Below are positions 42,624 through 50,829 of a stretch of 64,000 bases of DNA, in pieces. Position 1 is the first letter of the stretch, and each line of letters begins with the position of its first letter. The translations under genes and the position numbers were made by a program. Source of the stretch: Microbacterium sp. TPD7012. GTDB lineage: Bacteria; Actinomycetota; Actinomycetes; Actinomycetales; Microbacteriaceae. The stretch covers positions 798,281 through 862,280 of the forward strand of contig NZ_QDFV01000001.1 in assembly GCF_003075395.1 (NCBI RefSeq), given 5' to 3'. Below the pieces are notes generated by a model. It had not been told where the DNA came from. It made no database searches and saw only the letters and a program-made list of their open reading frames with translations.

Positions 42624-44284
42624 GACAGGTCTCCTTCGAGGACGGGGAGGCGGAGGGCGAGGCCGGAGGGCCCGCCGAGGGTGAGGTGCTGCCGGTTGAC
42701 GGCGGTGGCGCCCCCGGCCCACGGATCGGCGCCGGTGCCGGTCTGCGGGAGGAACTCGGGGTAGTCGCTGCTCGACACGTGCAGGCGCAGGCGATGGCCG
42801 GCGTGGACGCGGTAGCCGATCTGCCCCAGATCGATGTCGAGGTCGGCGGGTTCGGCGGCGCCGGTGACCTGACGCTGGCCGCGAGCGATCCGCAGAGCCG
42901 TGCCGTCGGGAGCGACGTCGAGCAGGCGCAGGAAGACGTCCATCACGGGGCCGTCGGAGCGGACGCTGACGACGGCACGCACCGGCCCGGCGAGTTCGAC
43001 GTCGTCGGAGAGAGGCGCGGTGCTGAACGCGAGCACGTCGTCGCGGTCGCCGATCGGCGCCTCGTCCGGAAGCTCCAGGAGGAAGGAGAACGCGTCCTCC
43101 GCGCTCGACGGCACGAGGTCGGCGGGATCGTGCGTCCAGCCGACCTCGGTCGCCTCGACCGCATCCGCATCGGCATCCGTCGTCAGTCCGCCCTCGGCGG
43201 TGGCGCGCAGCTCGACGGTCCGGGCGCCCGCGGGCGGCCAGGTCGTCGCGACGCGGTCCTCGTGCGTGCCGGCGAGGTTCCAGTGCACCGGGGGGATGTC
43301 GGAAGGGGATCCGTTCCCGCGCAGGTACACCTCGAAGAACGCGAGAGCGGGATCGAGCGTGCGCGGCAGCAGGGCGCGCACCTGCTCCTCGGTGCGCTCG
43401 GCGACGCGGTCCTCGGGCGCACCGAGCAGCTCGTAGCCCTCGTGGTCGATGGACTCGATGCGCAGGTGATGGTGCGCCGCCCAGGCGGGATGCCTCTCGA
43501 TCTCGGCGACGTCCGCCCAGGACAGCGGTGCGCAGTTGTCCCACCATCCGATCGTGTGCAGCACGGGGATCGAGCGGGCGGCGTAGGGCGTTCCGAGCGG
43601 GAAGCGGGGCAGGTGCACCGGGCGCGGATACCACTGGTCGTAGGAGATCGAGCGCTCGCCGACCGCGGTGAGGAACTCCTCGACCTGGGCGGCGAAGTCG
43701 CGGCGCGACCAGTCCGGTTCCCACAGGAAGGTGTCGTTGCCGTGGAAGTGGCTGACGGGGTAGAGGTAGGTGATCGCCCACTCGACGTTCGAGACGCGCT
43801 GGCCAGGGCTCCGGCGCACCGGCTCGCCCAGGCCCGTGCCCGTGACCCGCGGGGCGATCGCCTTGAGGGCAGGGTGGCCGCTCGCGGCCGCCGCCCACTG
43901 CGTGTAGCCGTAATAGCTGTCGCCCCACATCACGACGCGGCCGTTCGACCAGGACTGCTGGACGATCCAGTCGAGCGTGTCCTCGCCGTCGCTGACCTCG
44001 TTCACGAAGAGCAGCGCCTCGCCCTCGGAGCGGAACTTGCCGCGGACATCCTGTGCCACCACCCGGTAGCCGCGCTCCAGGAAGTACTCCGCGATGAGCG
44101 GGATGTACGTGTAGGCGCCGCTCTTGTCATAGGGGAGCCGGATGAGGATCGTGTCGCCCGCATCCGCCTCGGAATCGGGGAGATAGACATCGGCGGCAAG
44201 GAGAACGCCGTCGCGCATCCGCACGCGAGCCGGACGGGCGCGGTCGCTCTCCGGCGCCGCCGAGATGCGGGTGTAGCTGGCCAT
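42620..44284 (-). CDS. CocE/NonD family hydrolase (X-Pro dipeptidyl-peptidase fold)
   Basis: 554 residues, first gene of the operon. VRMRDGVLLAADVYLPDSEA opens the hydrolase domain; the nucleophile is Ser123 in VMWGDSYYGYTQWAAA; the C-terminal part is the jelly-roll domain (MDVFLRLLDVAPDGTALRIA, LDIDLGQIGYRVHAGHRLRL). Cocaine esterase, glutaryl-7-ACA acylase and X-Pro peptidases share this plan, so it could cleave an ester or amide. No signal peptide, hence intracellular. Confidence 0.92.
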   Translation of the reverse strand: MASYTRISAAPESDRARPARVRMRDGVLLAADVYLPDSEADAGDTILIRLPYDKSGAYTYIPLIAEYFLERGYRVVAQDVRGKFRSEGEALLFVNEVSDGEDTLDWIVQQSWSNGRVVMWGDSYYGYTQWAAAASGHPALKAIAPRVTGTGLGEPVRRSPGQRVSNVEWAITYLYPVSHFHGNDTFLWEPDWSRRDFAAQVEEFLTAVGERSISYDQWYPRPVHLPRFPLGTPYAARSIPVLHTIGWWDNCAPLSWADVAEIERHPAWAAHHHLRIESIDHEGYELLGAPEDRVAERTEEQVRALLPRTLDPALAFFEVYLRGNGSPSDIPPVHWNLAGTHEDRVATTWPPAGARTVELRATAEGGLTTDADADAVEATEVGWTHDPADLVPSSAEDAFSFLLELPDEAPIGDRDDVLAFSTAPLSDDVELAGPVRAVVSVRSDGPVMDVFLRLLDVAPDGTALRIARGQRQVTGAAEPADLDIDLGQIGYRVHAGHRLRLHVSSSDYPEFLPQTGTGADPWAGGATAVNRQHLTLGGPSGLALRLPVLEGDLS

Positions 44285-44358
44285 TGCTCTCCTTCGAAGC
44301 CTCCGCGCCGCGGTGTCTGCGGAGCTGGTGAATCACAAGCTAGGTCGGTTCGGGTTAA

Positions 44359-44374
44359 TAGTCAAGTCCGACTA
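44359..44374. promoter_or_regulatory. Candidate TetR operator between divergent genes
   Basis: TAGTC (44359-44363) and GACTA (44370-44374) are inverted with 6 bases between, and GACTA recurs directly after (GACTAGACTAG). The AT-rich region also has two direct GTTCGGG copies (44348-44354 and 44393-44399). One of these is likely the site of the divergent TetR protein. Confidence 0.45.
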
Positions 44375-44429
44375 GACTAGAAACCGGAAAAAGTTCGGGA
44401 TATCCTGCAGAGGCGGGAGAGGGAGAGTG

Positions 44430-44999
44430 ATGGCACGTCCAACGGTCGCCACCGAGCGTCGCGAGCAGATCATCGACGCCACATTGCAGACGGTCGCGCA
44501 GCACGGCATCGCCGGCACGTCGCTCGACCGCATCGCCGAGGCCGTCGGCATGTCGCGCGGTCATGTGCGACATTTCGTCGGCAACCGCGACCAGCTGCTC
44601 GCCGAGACCGCACGGCGCGTGTTCTCGGACGATGCCGGACGGCTGACCATCCTGCCCGACGAAGTGACCACGTTCGCCGAGGCGCTCGACTTCCTCTTCG
44701 GCGAGGACTTCACCCGCTCCGACGCGGAGAACGCCGTCGTCCTCGGATTCGTCGAGCTCTCCCGTACGACGCCGGCCATCGCCGAGATCCTCGCCGAGGC
44801 GTACGCGAGCACGCGCAGGACCCTCGCGGCGTTCGCCGTCACCGCATACCCCCGGGCCGACGCCGAGACCTGCGAGCTCGTGGCCGACGGGACGCTGTCG
44901 GCCGCGCTCGGCAACGTGTTCATGGGCGACTTCGATCAGGACGAGGTGCGCACGGCACGCGTCCGCCGCGCCGTGGAGAAGCTCCTCGCGGCGATCTGA
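44430..44999 (+). CDS. TetR family regulator divergent from the CocE/DUF3237/ABC operon
   Basis: 189 residues from ATG 44430 (GGGAG 4 bases upstream; the GTG three bases earlier is too close to it). HTH: REQIIDATLQTVAQHGIAGT, SLDRIAEAVGMSRGHVRHFV, GNRDQLLAETARRVF; BetI-like arrangement. It probably controls the whole 44-33 kb minus-strand operon together with itself. Converges with the cupin gene; the 62-bp hairpin repeat lies between them. Confidence 0.93.
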   Translation: MARPTVATERREQIIDATLQTVAQHGIAGTSLDRIAEAVGMSRGHVRHFVGNRDQLLAETARRVFSDDAGRLTILPDEVTTFAEALDFLFGEDFTRSDAENAVVLGFVELSRTTPAIAEILAEAYASTRRTLAAFAVTAYPRADAETCELVADGTLSAALGNVFMGDFDQDEVRTARVRRAVEKLLAAI

Positions 45000-45053
45000 C
45001 CCCGGGGGTCGAGGTGACGCGCCTCCCGGACTGTGTGCCCGCACTCCGCAGGC

Positions 45054-45115
45054 TGATCGCACGTTTGCAGGTCGAGATCGGAGATTTCGACCTGCAGGTG
45101 TGAAACGAGCCTGCA
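45054..45115. repeat. 62-bp intergenic hairpin repeat, copy B
   Basis: Stem GCAGGTCGA (45067-45075) / TCGACCTGC (45087-45095), loop 11 bases. Outside the stem, TGATCGCAC and GAGCCTGCA are shared with copy A at 28519. Lies between convergent genes, just past the end of a TetR gene, as does copy A, but reversed relative to that gene. Confidence 0.78.
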
Positions 45116-45137
45116 AAGCGTCTCGAACGAATGCGCG

Positions 45138-45497
45138 TCAGGCGATGTAGATCTTGCGCAGCGTCTCGCTGACGGTCCAGACCGTGCGCTGGCCGTCGGC
45201 CAGGCGCACCACGGACCCCGGGCCGACCTCCAGGTCGGGCAGCACCGGGTCGTCGAAGGCGATCGTGGCGCGGCCGCTGAGCACGACGAAGACCTCGTCT
45301 GCCTCCACATCGGATGCCGTGCCCGGCGTCATCTCCCAGACGCCGATCTCGGTGTCGCCGAGCGTCGCGAGGACCGCGCTCGCCGTCGTCGGCGCGCCGT
45401 CGCGCACCACCTCGGAGGGGAGCGGGGTATGAGAGAGGCACAGTGCCCCGGCATCCGCTCCGGTACCGGGCGCGAGGGCGCCGTCGGGAGCGGTCAC
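45138..45497 (-). CDS. Small cupin-domain protein
   Basis: 119 residues from GTG 45497, overlapping the oxidoreductase stop. A single cupin barrel: IGVWEMTPGTASDVEADEVF, VVLSGRATIAFDDPVLPDLE, VGPGSVVRLADGQRTVWTV, SETLRKIYI. This matches the DUF861/ureidoglycine-type cupins often paired with amine oxidoreductases. The usual first metal histidine is replaced in the MTPGTASDVEADE motif, so metal binding is doubtful. Confidence 0.88.
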   Translation of the reverse strand: MTAPDGALAPGTGADAGALCLSHTPLPSEVVRDGAPTTASAVLATLGDTEIGVWEMTPGTASDVEADEVFVVLSGRATIAFDDPVLPDLEVGPGSVVRLADGQRTVWTVSETLRKIYIA

Positions 45498-46897
45498 GAG
45501 TCGAACCCCATGCCGACGGCATCCAGCGTCTTGAGGAACAGGTTGCGCTTGCCCTCGTTGTGGTCGGCCTGGTTCATCGCGGCGCGCACGAGGTTCACGC
45601 CGATCGAGGCGGCGGGCTCGGGCGGGAACGGGATCGGCTTCTCGCGCACCATCCGCAGATCCGTGCGCTCCGTCACCTCGCCCGACAGCTTGTCGAGCAT
45701 GACGTCGGCGGCGAAGCGCGCCGCCCCGACGCCGAGTCCGGTGAACCCGGTCGCATAGGCCACGCGGCCCTTGCGTGCCGTGCCGAAGAACGCGCAGAAC
45801 CGGCTCGACGAGTCGATGGCTCCGGCCCAGCGGTGGGTGAACCTCAGGCCCTCGAGCTGCGGGAACGTCGTGAAGAAGTGCGAGGCGAGCTTGCGGTGGC
45901 TCTCCATGCGGTCCTCGTACTCGGGGCGCACCTTGCCGCCGTAGTGGTAGATCGCGTCGTACCCGCCGAAGAGGATGCGGTTGTCGGCGGTGAGCCGGTA
46001 GTAGTGGAACTGGTTGGCGCTGTCGGCCAGGCCCTGGCGGTTCGACCAGCCGATCGACGCCATCTGCTCCGTCGAGAGCGGCTCGGTCATCAGCACGTAG
46101 TCGTACACCGGCACGGTCATCAGTCGGTTGCGCTTGAGGAGCGAGGGGAAGACGTTCGTACCGAGAGCCACGGCATCCGCCGTCACCCGTCCGTTCGCCG
46201 TCACGAGCGTGATCGGCCCGGAGCCGTCGCCCTCGACGCGCTTCACCAGGCTGTGCTCGTAGATCTCGACGCCGAGGTCGGCCGCGACGCGCGCCAGCTC
46301 CATGCCGAGCTTCGCCGGGTGCACCATCGCGCAGGCCTCGCGCTCCCAGGCGCCGCCGAGGAACGTGGGGGAGTGCACCTCGGCCTGCACGGCCTCCTGG
46401 TCGAGGAATCCGGGCTCGTCGCGGTACCACTCGACCTGGTGCGGCTCGACGGCGACGGCCAGCTGCCCCGTGCGCTCGAAGTCGACGTCCATGTCGTAGC
46501 GGGCTACCGTCTGCTCGATGCCGTCGAGGTTCTCGAGTCCCATCTCCTCGAGGCGGTCGATCTCCTCGGGCCAGCGGGTCAGGCCGTTCTCATGACCGTG
46601 GGTGAGGCTCGCCTCGCAGAATCCGCCGTTGCGACCGGATGCCGCCCACGCGATGCGCGACGCCTCGAGCAGCACGACGCGTCGCTCGGGGTCGCGCTCC
46701 TTGGCGCGCACGGCCGTCCACAGCCCGGCGTAGCCGCCGCCCACGATCGCGAGGTCGGCCGTGACGTGCCCGGTGAGGGTCGGGTGCGCGGTGCGCGTCA
46801 CGTCGTCGAGCCAGAACACCCCGAACGCGGTGTCGCGCAGCGACCCGGTGACTGCGACGGGGGCGGGCAGGCGGCGTTCGAAGACGGTGGTTCCCAT
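45494..46897 (-). CDS. FAD-dependent amine oxidoreductase (DAO / PuuB-like)
   Basis: 467 residues from ATG 46897, 5 bases after AGGAG. FAD site ADLAIVGGGYAGLWTAVRAK, EASRIAWAASGRNGGFCEAS (the S-GRNGG motif typical of PuuB), and the C-terminal GRVAYATGFTGLGVGAARFA loop. Likely oxidises gamma-glutamylputrescine or a related primary or secondary amine to an aldehyde. With the divergent aldehyde dehydrogenase and AsnC regulator it forms an amine catabolism module. Confidence 0.9.
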   Translation of the reverse strand: MGTTVFERRLPAPVAVTGSLRDTAFGVFWLDDVTRTAHPTLTGHVTADLAIVGGGYAGLWTAVRAKERDPERRVVLLEASRIAWAASGRNGGFCEASLTHGHENGLTRWPEEIDRLEEMGLENLDGIEQTVARYDMDVDFERTGQLAVAVEPHQVEWYRDEPGFLDQEAVQAEVHSPTFLGGAWEREACAMVHPAKLGMELARVAADLGVEIYEHSLVKRVEGDGSGPITLVTANGRVTADAVALGTNVFPSLLKRNRLMTVPVYDYVLMTEPLSTEQMASIGWSNRQGLADSANQFHYYRLTADNRILFGGYDAIYHYGGKVRPEYEDRMESHRKLASHFFTTFPQLEGLRFTHRWAGAIDSSSRFCAFFGTARKGRVAYATGFTGLGVGAARFAADVMLDKLSGEVTERTDLRMVREKPIPFPPEPAASIGVNLVRAAMNQADHNEGKRNLFLKTLDAVGMGFDS

Positions 46898-46946
46898 GAT
46901 CACTCCTGGTCGTGCGGATTCGGGCGCGGATGCGGTGGGGTGCGCG

Positions 46947-47414
46947 TCAGCGCGTGCCCCAGTTGTAGAGGTCCTTGTAGAGGCCGGCGTAGAGCAGGCT
47001 CTCGGTGTGCGCGACGCCCGGGATCGTGCGGATGCGGGTCGCGATGAGGTCGATGAGGTGCTCGTCGTCCTCGCACACGGCCTCGACGAGGATGTCGAAG
47101 GTGCCGAGGGTGACCACGACGTAGGCCAGCTCGCGGATCTTCGTCAGCTCCTGCGCGATCTCTCGAGGATCGCCGGAGACGCGGATGCCGATCATCGACA
47201 TGCGGTGGAAGCCCAGCTGCATGGGGTCGGTGACGGCGACGATCTGGATGATGCCGGCCTCGGTCATGCGCTGCACGCGCTGGCGGGCGGCTGCCTCGCT
47301 GAGTCCCACCTCGCGCCCGATCTCGGCATAGGGCCGCCGGCCGTCCTCCTGGAGGAGCTCGACGATCCGCTTCGAGATGTCGTCGAGTGCCAGCTGCTTG
47401 GTCTTCGTGCTCAT
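46947..47414 (-). CDS. Lrp/AsnC family transcriptional regulator
   Basis: 155 residues. N-terminal HTH DDISKRIVELLQEDGRRPYA, EIGREVGLSEAAARQRVQRM; C-terminal RAM domain MIGIRVSGDPREIAQELTKI with VTLGTFDILVEAV and IRTIPGVAHTESLL. Encoded upstream of the oxidoreductase and divergent from the aldehyde dehydrogenase across 100 AT-richer bases (47415-47514), so it probably regulates both in response to an amino acid or amine. Confidence 0.94.
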   Translation of the reverse strand: MSTKTKQLALDDISKRIVELLQEDGRRPYAEIGREVGLSEAAARQRVQRMTEAGIIQIVAVTDPMQLGFHRMSMIGIRVSGDPREIAQELTKIRELAYVVVTLGTFDILVEAVCEDDEHLIDLIATRIRTIPGVAHTESLLYAGLYKDLYNWGTR

Positions 47415-47514
47415 GGGTCGATATTGTCAGGCTCGAATGTGGATAGCAACCGATTCAGTTGTTTCAAGGTGATCAGACCTTTTGATTTCGTGGCAGAGCC
47501 ACTACGCTGGCGCC

Positions 47515-48966
47515 ATGCTCCGTGATCTCCTGAAGAACTCCGCCCCGCTGCAGAACTTCATCGGCGGCCGCTACGTGCCCGCGAACGGTGCCGGACGGAT
47601 GCCGCTGCTCGACCCGGCGACCGAGGCGACCTACGGCGAGATCCCGGTGTCGGATGCCGGTGACGTGGATGCGGCCTACGCCGCGGCATCCGCTGCCTTC
47701 CCGCTGTGGCGCGACACGACCCCCGCCGACCGGCAGCTCGCCCTGTTCCGCATCGCCGACGAGATGCAGGAGCGGGCCGAGGAATTCGCCGACCTGGAGT
47801 CGCAGGACACGGGCAAGCCCCGCGCGAGCCTCGTCGCCGACGAGATCCTGCAGTCGATCGACCAGCTCCGCTTCTTCGCCGGCGCCGCACGCAGTCTCGA
47901 GGGGCGCGCAGCGGGGGAGTACCTCGCCGGGCACACCTCGTTCGTGCGCAGGGAGCCGGTCGGCGTGATCGGTCAGGTGACGCCGTGGAACTACCCGCTG
48001 AACATGGCGGTGTGGAAGATCGCGCCCGCGCTCGCCGCCGGCAACACGGTCGTGCTCAAGCCCGCCGAGTCGACCCCGCTCACGACGCTGCTGCTGGCAG
48101 AGATCGTCGCGCTGCACACACCCGCCGGCGTCCTCAACGTCGTGCTGGGCGACCGCGACACGGGCGTGGCACTGGTGGAGCATCCGACTCCGCAGATGGT
48201 CGCGATCACGGGGTCGGTGCGCGCGGGCATGGCGGTGGCACGATCGGCCGCGAACGACGTCAAGCGCGTCCACCTCGAGCTCGGCGGCAAGGCTCCCGCG
48301 ATCGTGTTCCCGGACGCGTCGATCGAGAAGGCCGCGGCCGGGATCGTCAACGCCGCCTTCTTCAACGCCGGTCAGGACTGCACGGCGGCCACCAGGGTGC
48401 TCGTGCACTCGTCGATCCATGACGAGCTCGTGGCGGCGCTCGTCGAGCGGACCCGGACGGATGCGCGGACGGGCGGGCCGCGCGAAGAGGGCGTGCTGTA
48501 CGGACCGTTGAGCAGCGCCGCGCAGCTCGCGCAGGTGTCGGGGTTCGTCGAGCGGCTTCCCGCGCACGCGACGATCGAGACCGGAGGCCGTCGTCAGGGC
48601 GATCACGGGTACTTCTTCGAGGCGACGATCGTGTCGGGGCTGCGGCAGGACGACGAGGCCGTGCAGGGCGAGATCTTCGGTCCCGTGCTCACGGTGCAGG
48701 CCTTCGAATCGGAGGAGGAGGCGCTGGAGATGGCGAACGACGTGCCTTACGCGCTGGCCTCCTCGGTGTGGACGACCGATCACGCGCGGGCGATGCGGTT
48801 CTCGCGCGACCTCGACTTCGGCTGCGTGTGGATCAACACCCACATCCCGTTCGTGTCGGACATGCCGCACGGCGGATTCAAGCACTCCGGGTACGGCAAG
48901 GATCTCTCGCAGTACGGTTTCGACGACTACACGCGCATCAAGCACGTGATGACGGCGCTGGACTGA
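47515..48966 (+). CDS. Aldehyde dehydrogenase, aminobutyraldehyde-type
   Basis: 483 residues from ATG 47515. NAD-binding and catalytic motifs: IGQVTPWNYPLNMAVWKIAP, VHLELGGKAPAIVF (catalytic Glu), Cys289 in FFNAGQDCTAATRV, EIFGPVLTV, and PHGGFKHSGYGKDLSQYGFD. The SGYGKDLS-YGF ending is characteristic of gamma-aminobutyraldehyde dehydrogenases. It would oxidise the aldehyde made by the amine oxidoreductase. Control by the divergent AsnC protein is likely. Confidence 0.92.
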   Translation: MLRDLLKNSAPLQNFIGGRYVPANGAGRMPLLDPATEATYGEIPVSDAGDVDAAYAAASAAFPLWRDTTPADRQLALFRIADEMQERAEEFADLESQDTGKPRASLVADEILQSIDQLRFFAGAARSLEGRAAGEYLAGHTSFVRREPVGVIGQVTPWNYPLNMAVWKIAPALAAGNTVVLKPAESTPLTTLLLAEIVALHTPAGVLNVVLGDRDTGVALVEHPTPQMVAITGSVRAGMAVARSAANDVKRVHLELGGKAPAIVFPDASIEKAAAGIVNAAFFNAGQDCTAATRVLVHSSIHDELVAALVERTRTDARTGGPREEGVLYGPLSSAAQLAQVSGFVERLPAHATIETGGRRQGDHGYFFEATIVSGLRQDDEAVQGEIFGPVLTVQAFESEEEALEMANDVPYALASSVWTTDHARAMRFSRDLDFGCVWINTHIPFVSDMPHGGFKHSGYGKDLSQYGFDDYTRIKHVMTALD

Positions 48967-49015
48967 TGCCCTACGCGGGGCCGGCTGAACGCTGGTCCCC
49001 GCGCGGGTGTTCGGG

Positions 49016-50014
49016 TCAGGTCACGTTCTCCGTGAGCCAGGGCAGGGGGTCGACGGGGGTGGCGTTGAGGTGCACCTCGAAGTGCAGGCACGAGCCGAAC
49101 ACGTATCCGGTCGATCCGACGTCGCCGATGTACTGCCCTGCCTCGACGCAGTCGCCGACCTCGACCGCGCGACTCCCGTACGTCATGTGGGAGTAGACGG
49201 TGCTCACGGCCTTCCCGTCGACGATGCTCTCGATCTGGATCGTCACGCCGTAGCCCTCGAAGCTCTCGGTCGACCGGGAGACGCAGCCCTTCATGGCCGC
49301 ATTGATCGGCGTGCCGAGCGGGGCGGCGAAGTCCTGGCCGAGATGGGATCGCCCGGGTCGTGAGGCGCCGAAGCCATCGGTGAACGAGTACGTCCCATCG
49401 GCCATCGGCATCACGACGCGGTCGGCGAGCGGGATCTCCATCGCACTGCTGAGCGGCATGCCGGCGGCGACCGCGGCAGTGACGGCACGGGAGCGCGTCT
49501 CCTTGATCTCCTCGGGCGTCGTCGCGGCGAAGGCCCCGCGCGGAGCGATCTCCGCGCGGATCTCGTCCGTCGCCGTGTAGGACTGGGAGTCGGAGTCTGC
49601 GGTGGTGGAGACGGCGGCTGCGGCGCTGGCTGCGGCGGTGTGATCGCTCAGCGGGTTGAGCCCGGGAAATGCTGCTCCGGTCATCATCACGCCGATGGCG
49701 AGCGTGGCGCCGAGCGCCTTGACCTTCGCCCAGTGGCGCTTCGTCCGGCGGGACTGCACCCGGGAGATCGGTGCGACCGGCCGCGTCGTCTTCGAGGTCG
49801 GACGGGGTGCGATCGTCGGGGGCAGCTGGGGTGACAGCGGCACCGACATCGGTGCATCGGGTGCAGACGCAGGCGCGTTCGCTCGGCGGGGGCTCTGCGC
49901 ACTCGCGGATGCGGAGCGCCGAAGATCACGGCGCAACAGCGGGCGCTGCGTGTCGGAGATGTCGGTGGCTGGTTCCGAGGCACCCTGAGCGGGCTCGGTT
50001 GGCAGGGAGTTCGT
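49016..50014 (-). CDS. Membrane-anchored M23 family metallopeptidase
   Basis: A LytM/M23 endopeptidase domain ends the protein: HLGQDFAAPLGTPINAAMKG (zinc His and Asp) and FGSCLHFEVHLNATPVDP (HxH). Upstream are a basic stretch RVQSRRTKRHWAKVK, one helix ALGATLAIGVMMTGAAF and an Ala/Ser-rich linker, so it acts outside the membrane on peptidoglycan cross-links. The start is problematic: the best ribosome site GGAAGGA (50021-50027) is 6 bases before an ACG (50012-50014), and no ATG/GTG/TTG lies there. TTG at 50110 and ATG at 49849 are alternatives. Confidence 0.85.
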   Translation of the reverse strand, partial: TNSLPTEPAQGASEPATDISDTQRPLLRRDLRRSASASAQSPRRANAPASAPDAPMSVPLSPQLPPTIAPRPTSKTTRPVAPISRVQSRRTKRHWAKVKALGATLAIGVMMTGAAFPGLNPLSDHTAAASAAAAVSTTADSDSQSYTATDEIRAEIAPRGAFAATTPEEIKETRSRAVTAAVAAGMPLSSAMEIPLADRVVMPMADGTYSFTDGFGASRPGRSHLGQDFAAPLGTPINAAMKGCVSRSTESFEGYGVTIQIESIVDGKAVSTVYSHMTYGSRAVEVGDCVEAGQYIGDVGSTGYVFGSCLHFEVHLNATPVDPLPWLTENVT

Positions 50015-50068
50015 GACGGGTCCTTCCGGAGGCGGATGTACTCGGCGGTCGATCCCCCGGATGCCACC

Positions 50069-50085
50069 GTTACCGATTCGTAATT
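50069..50085. promoter_or_regulatory. Candidate MtrA-like direct repeat upstream of the M23 gene
   Basis: Read on the minus strand: ATTACGAATCGGTAACG, two TTACG/GTAACG-type half sites about 11 bases apart in an AT-rich patch. GTAAC repeats are MtrA sites in front of actinobacterial cell-wall hydrolase genes. If this is the promoter region, translation starts downstream of about 50060. Confidence 0.4.
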
Positions 50086-50148
50086 TATGCGCTGTGTCGC
50101 GCTGGGTCAAATCGAGCGCGAGCCGGGGCGCCGTGCGGTGAGCGGGCG

Positions 50149-50676
50149 TCAGCCGACGAGCACCTTGACCCGCCGGTGCTCCTTCAGCGTGAGATTCGGC
50201 CGCTCGTCCACCTTCGTGGCACCGTCGAGCTCCCATCCGTGGCGCTCATAGAAGGCGTCGGCGCGGTCGTTGCCGTCGAGCACCCACAGGTAGGCGCGGG
50301 TGTGGCCGGCATCCGTGATCCGCTTCGCTGCGCTCGTGAGGAGCGCGTGGCCGACTCCGGTCGACCACGCATCGGGGTCTGCGTAGATGCCGTAGATCTC
50401 GCCGTCGGCCGCTCCGTCTTCGTCGCGCCCCGAGCCGAACGACGCCCAGCCGAGGATCCGGTCGTCGCGGACGGCGACCAGGATGCCGAGGCCCGTGGGC
50501 AGCGGTTCGGCGATGAACCTCCGCCAATTGGCGGCGCGATCCGGGATCGAGAGGGAGTCCAGGACCTCCTGATCCATGAGTCCGCGGTAGGCGGCCTGCC
50601 AGGATCGCACGTGGATCCGGGCGACCTCGTCGGCGTCGTCGGCACGGCCGTCGCGGACTTCGAGGGGTGGTGTCAT
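50149..50676 (-). CDS. GNAT family N-acetyltransferase
   Basis: 175 residues. VRDGRADDADEVARIHVRSW, QAAYRGLMDQEVLDSLS, strand RDDRILGWASFGSGRDED, IYGIYADPDAWSTGVGHALL (acetyl-CoA loop), and DRADAFYERHGWELDGATK. Paralogue-like to the 4355-4864 protein in layout, but not close. Substrate unknown; separate from the M23 gene. Confidence 0.9.
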   Translation of the reverse strand: MTPPLEVRDGRADDADEVARIHVRSWQAAYRGLMDQEVLDSLSIPDRAANWRRFIAEPLPTGLGILVAVRDDRILGWASFGSGRDEDGAADGEIYGIYADPDAWSTGVGHALLTSAAKRITDAGHTRAYLWVLDGNDRADAFYERHGWELDGATKVDERPNLTLKEHRRVKVLVG

Positions 50677-50829
50677 CGGGCCAGCCTAGTGAGGCCGCGG
50701 GAGTGTGGGCGAGCCGTCTTGGTGGGTGCTCTGTGGAGGAGGACTGGCTGTCGCGAGAGTATTGGAATATCGCCCTGAACTGGGATATTTGGAGTCTTGA
50801 ATGTCGGTGGCCCTCGGTTGAATGGGGGT

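Noticed and set aside
49849..50014. Starting the M23 peptidase at ATG 49849
   Set aside because: No ribosome site precedes it, and the codons upstream to about 50014 look like genuine coding sequence (SDTQRPLLRRDLRR) of this family.
50015..50148. A c-di-AMP (ydaO-type) riboswitch before the cell-wall peptidase gene
   Set aside because: The expected conserved GGGGAACC and pseudoknot elements are not visible; only a GTAACG-like repeat is seen.
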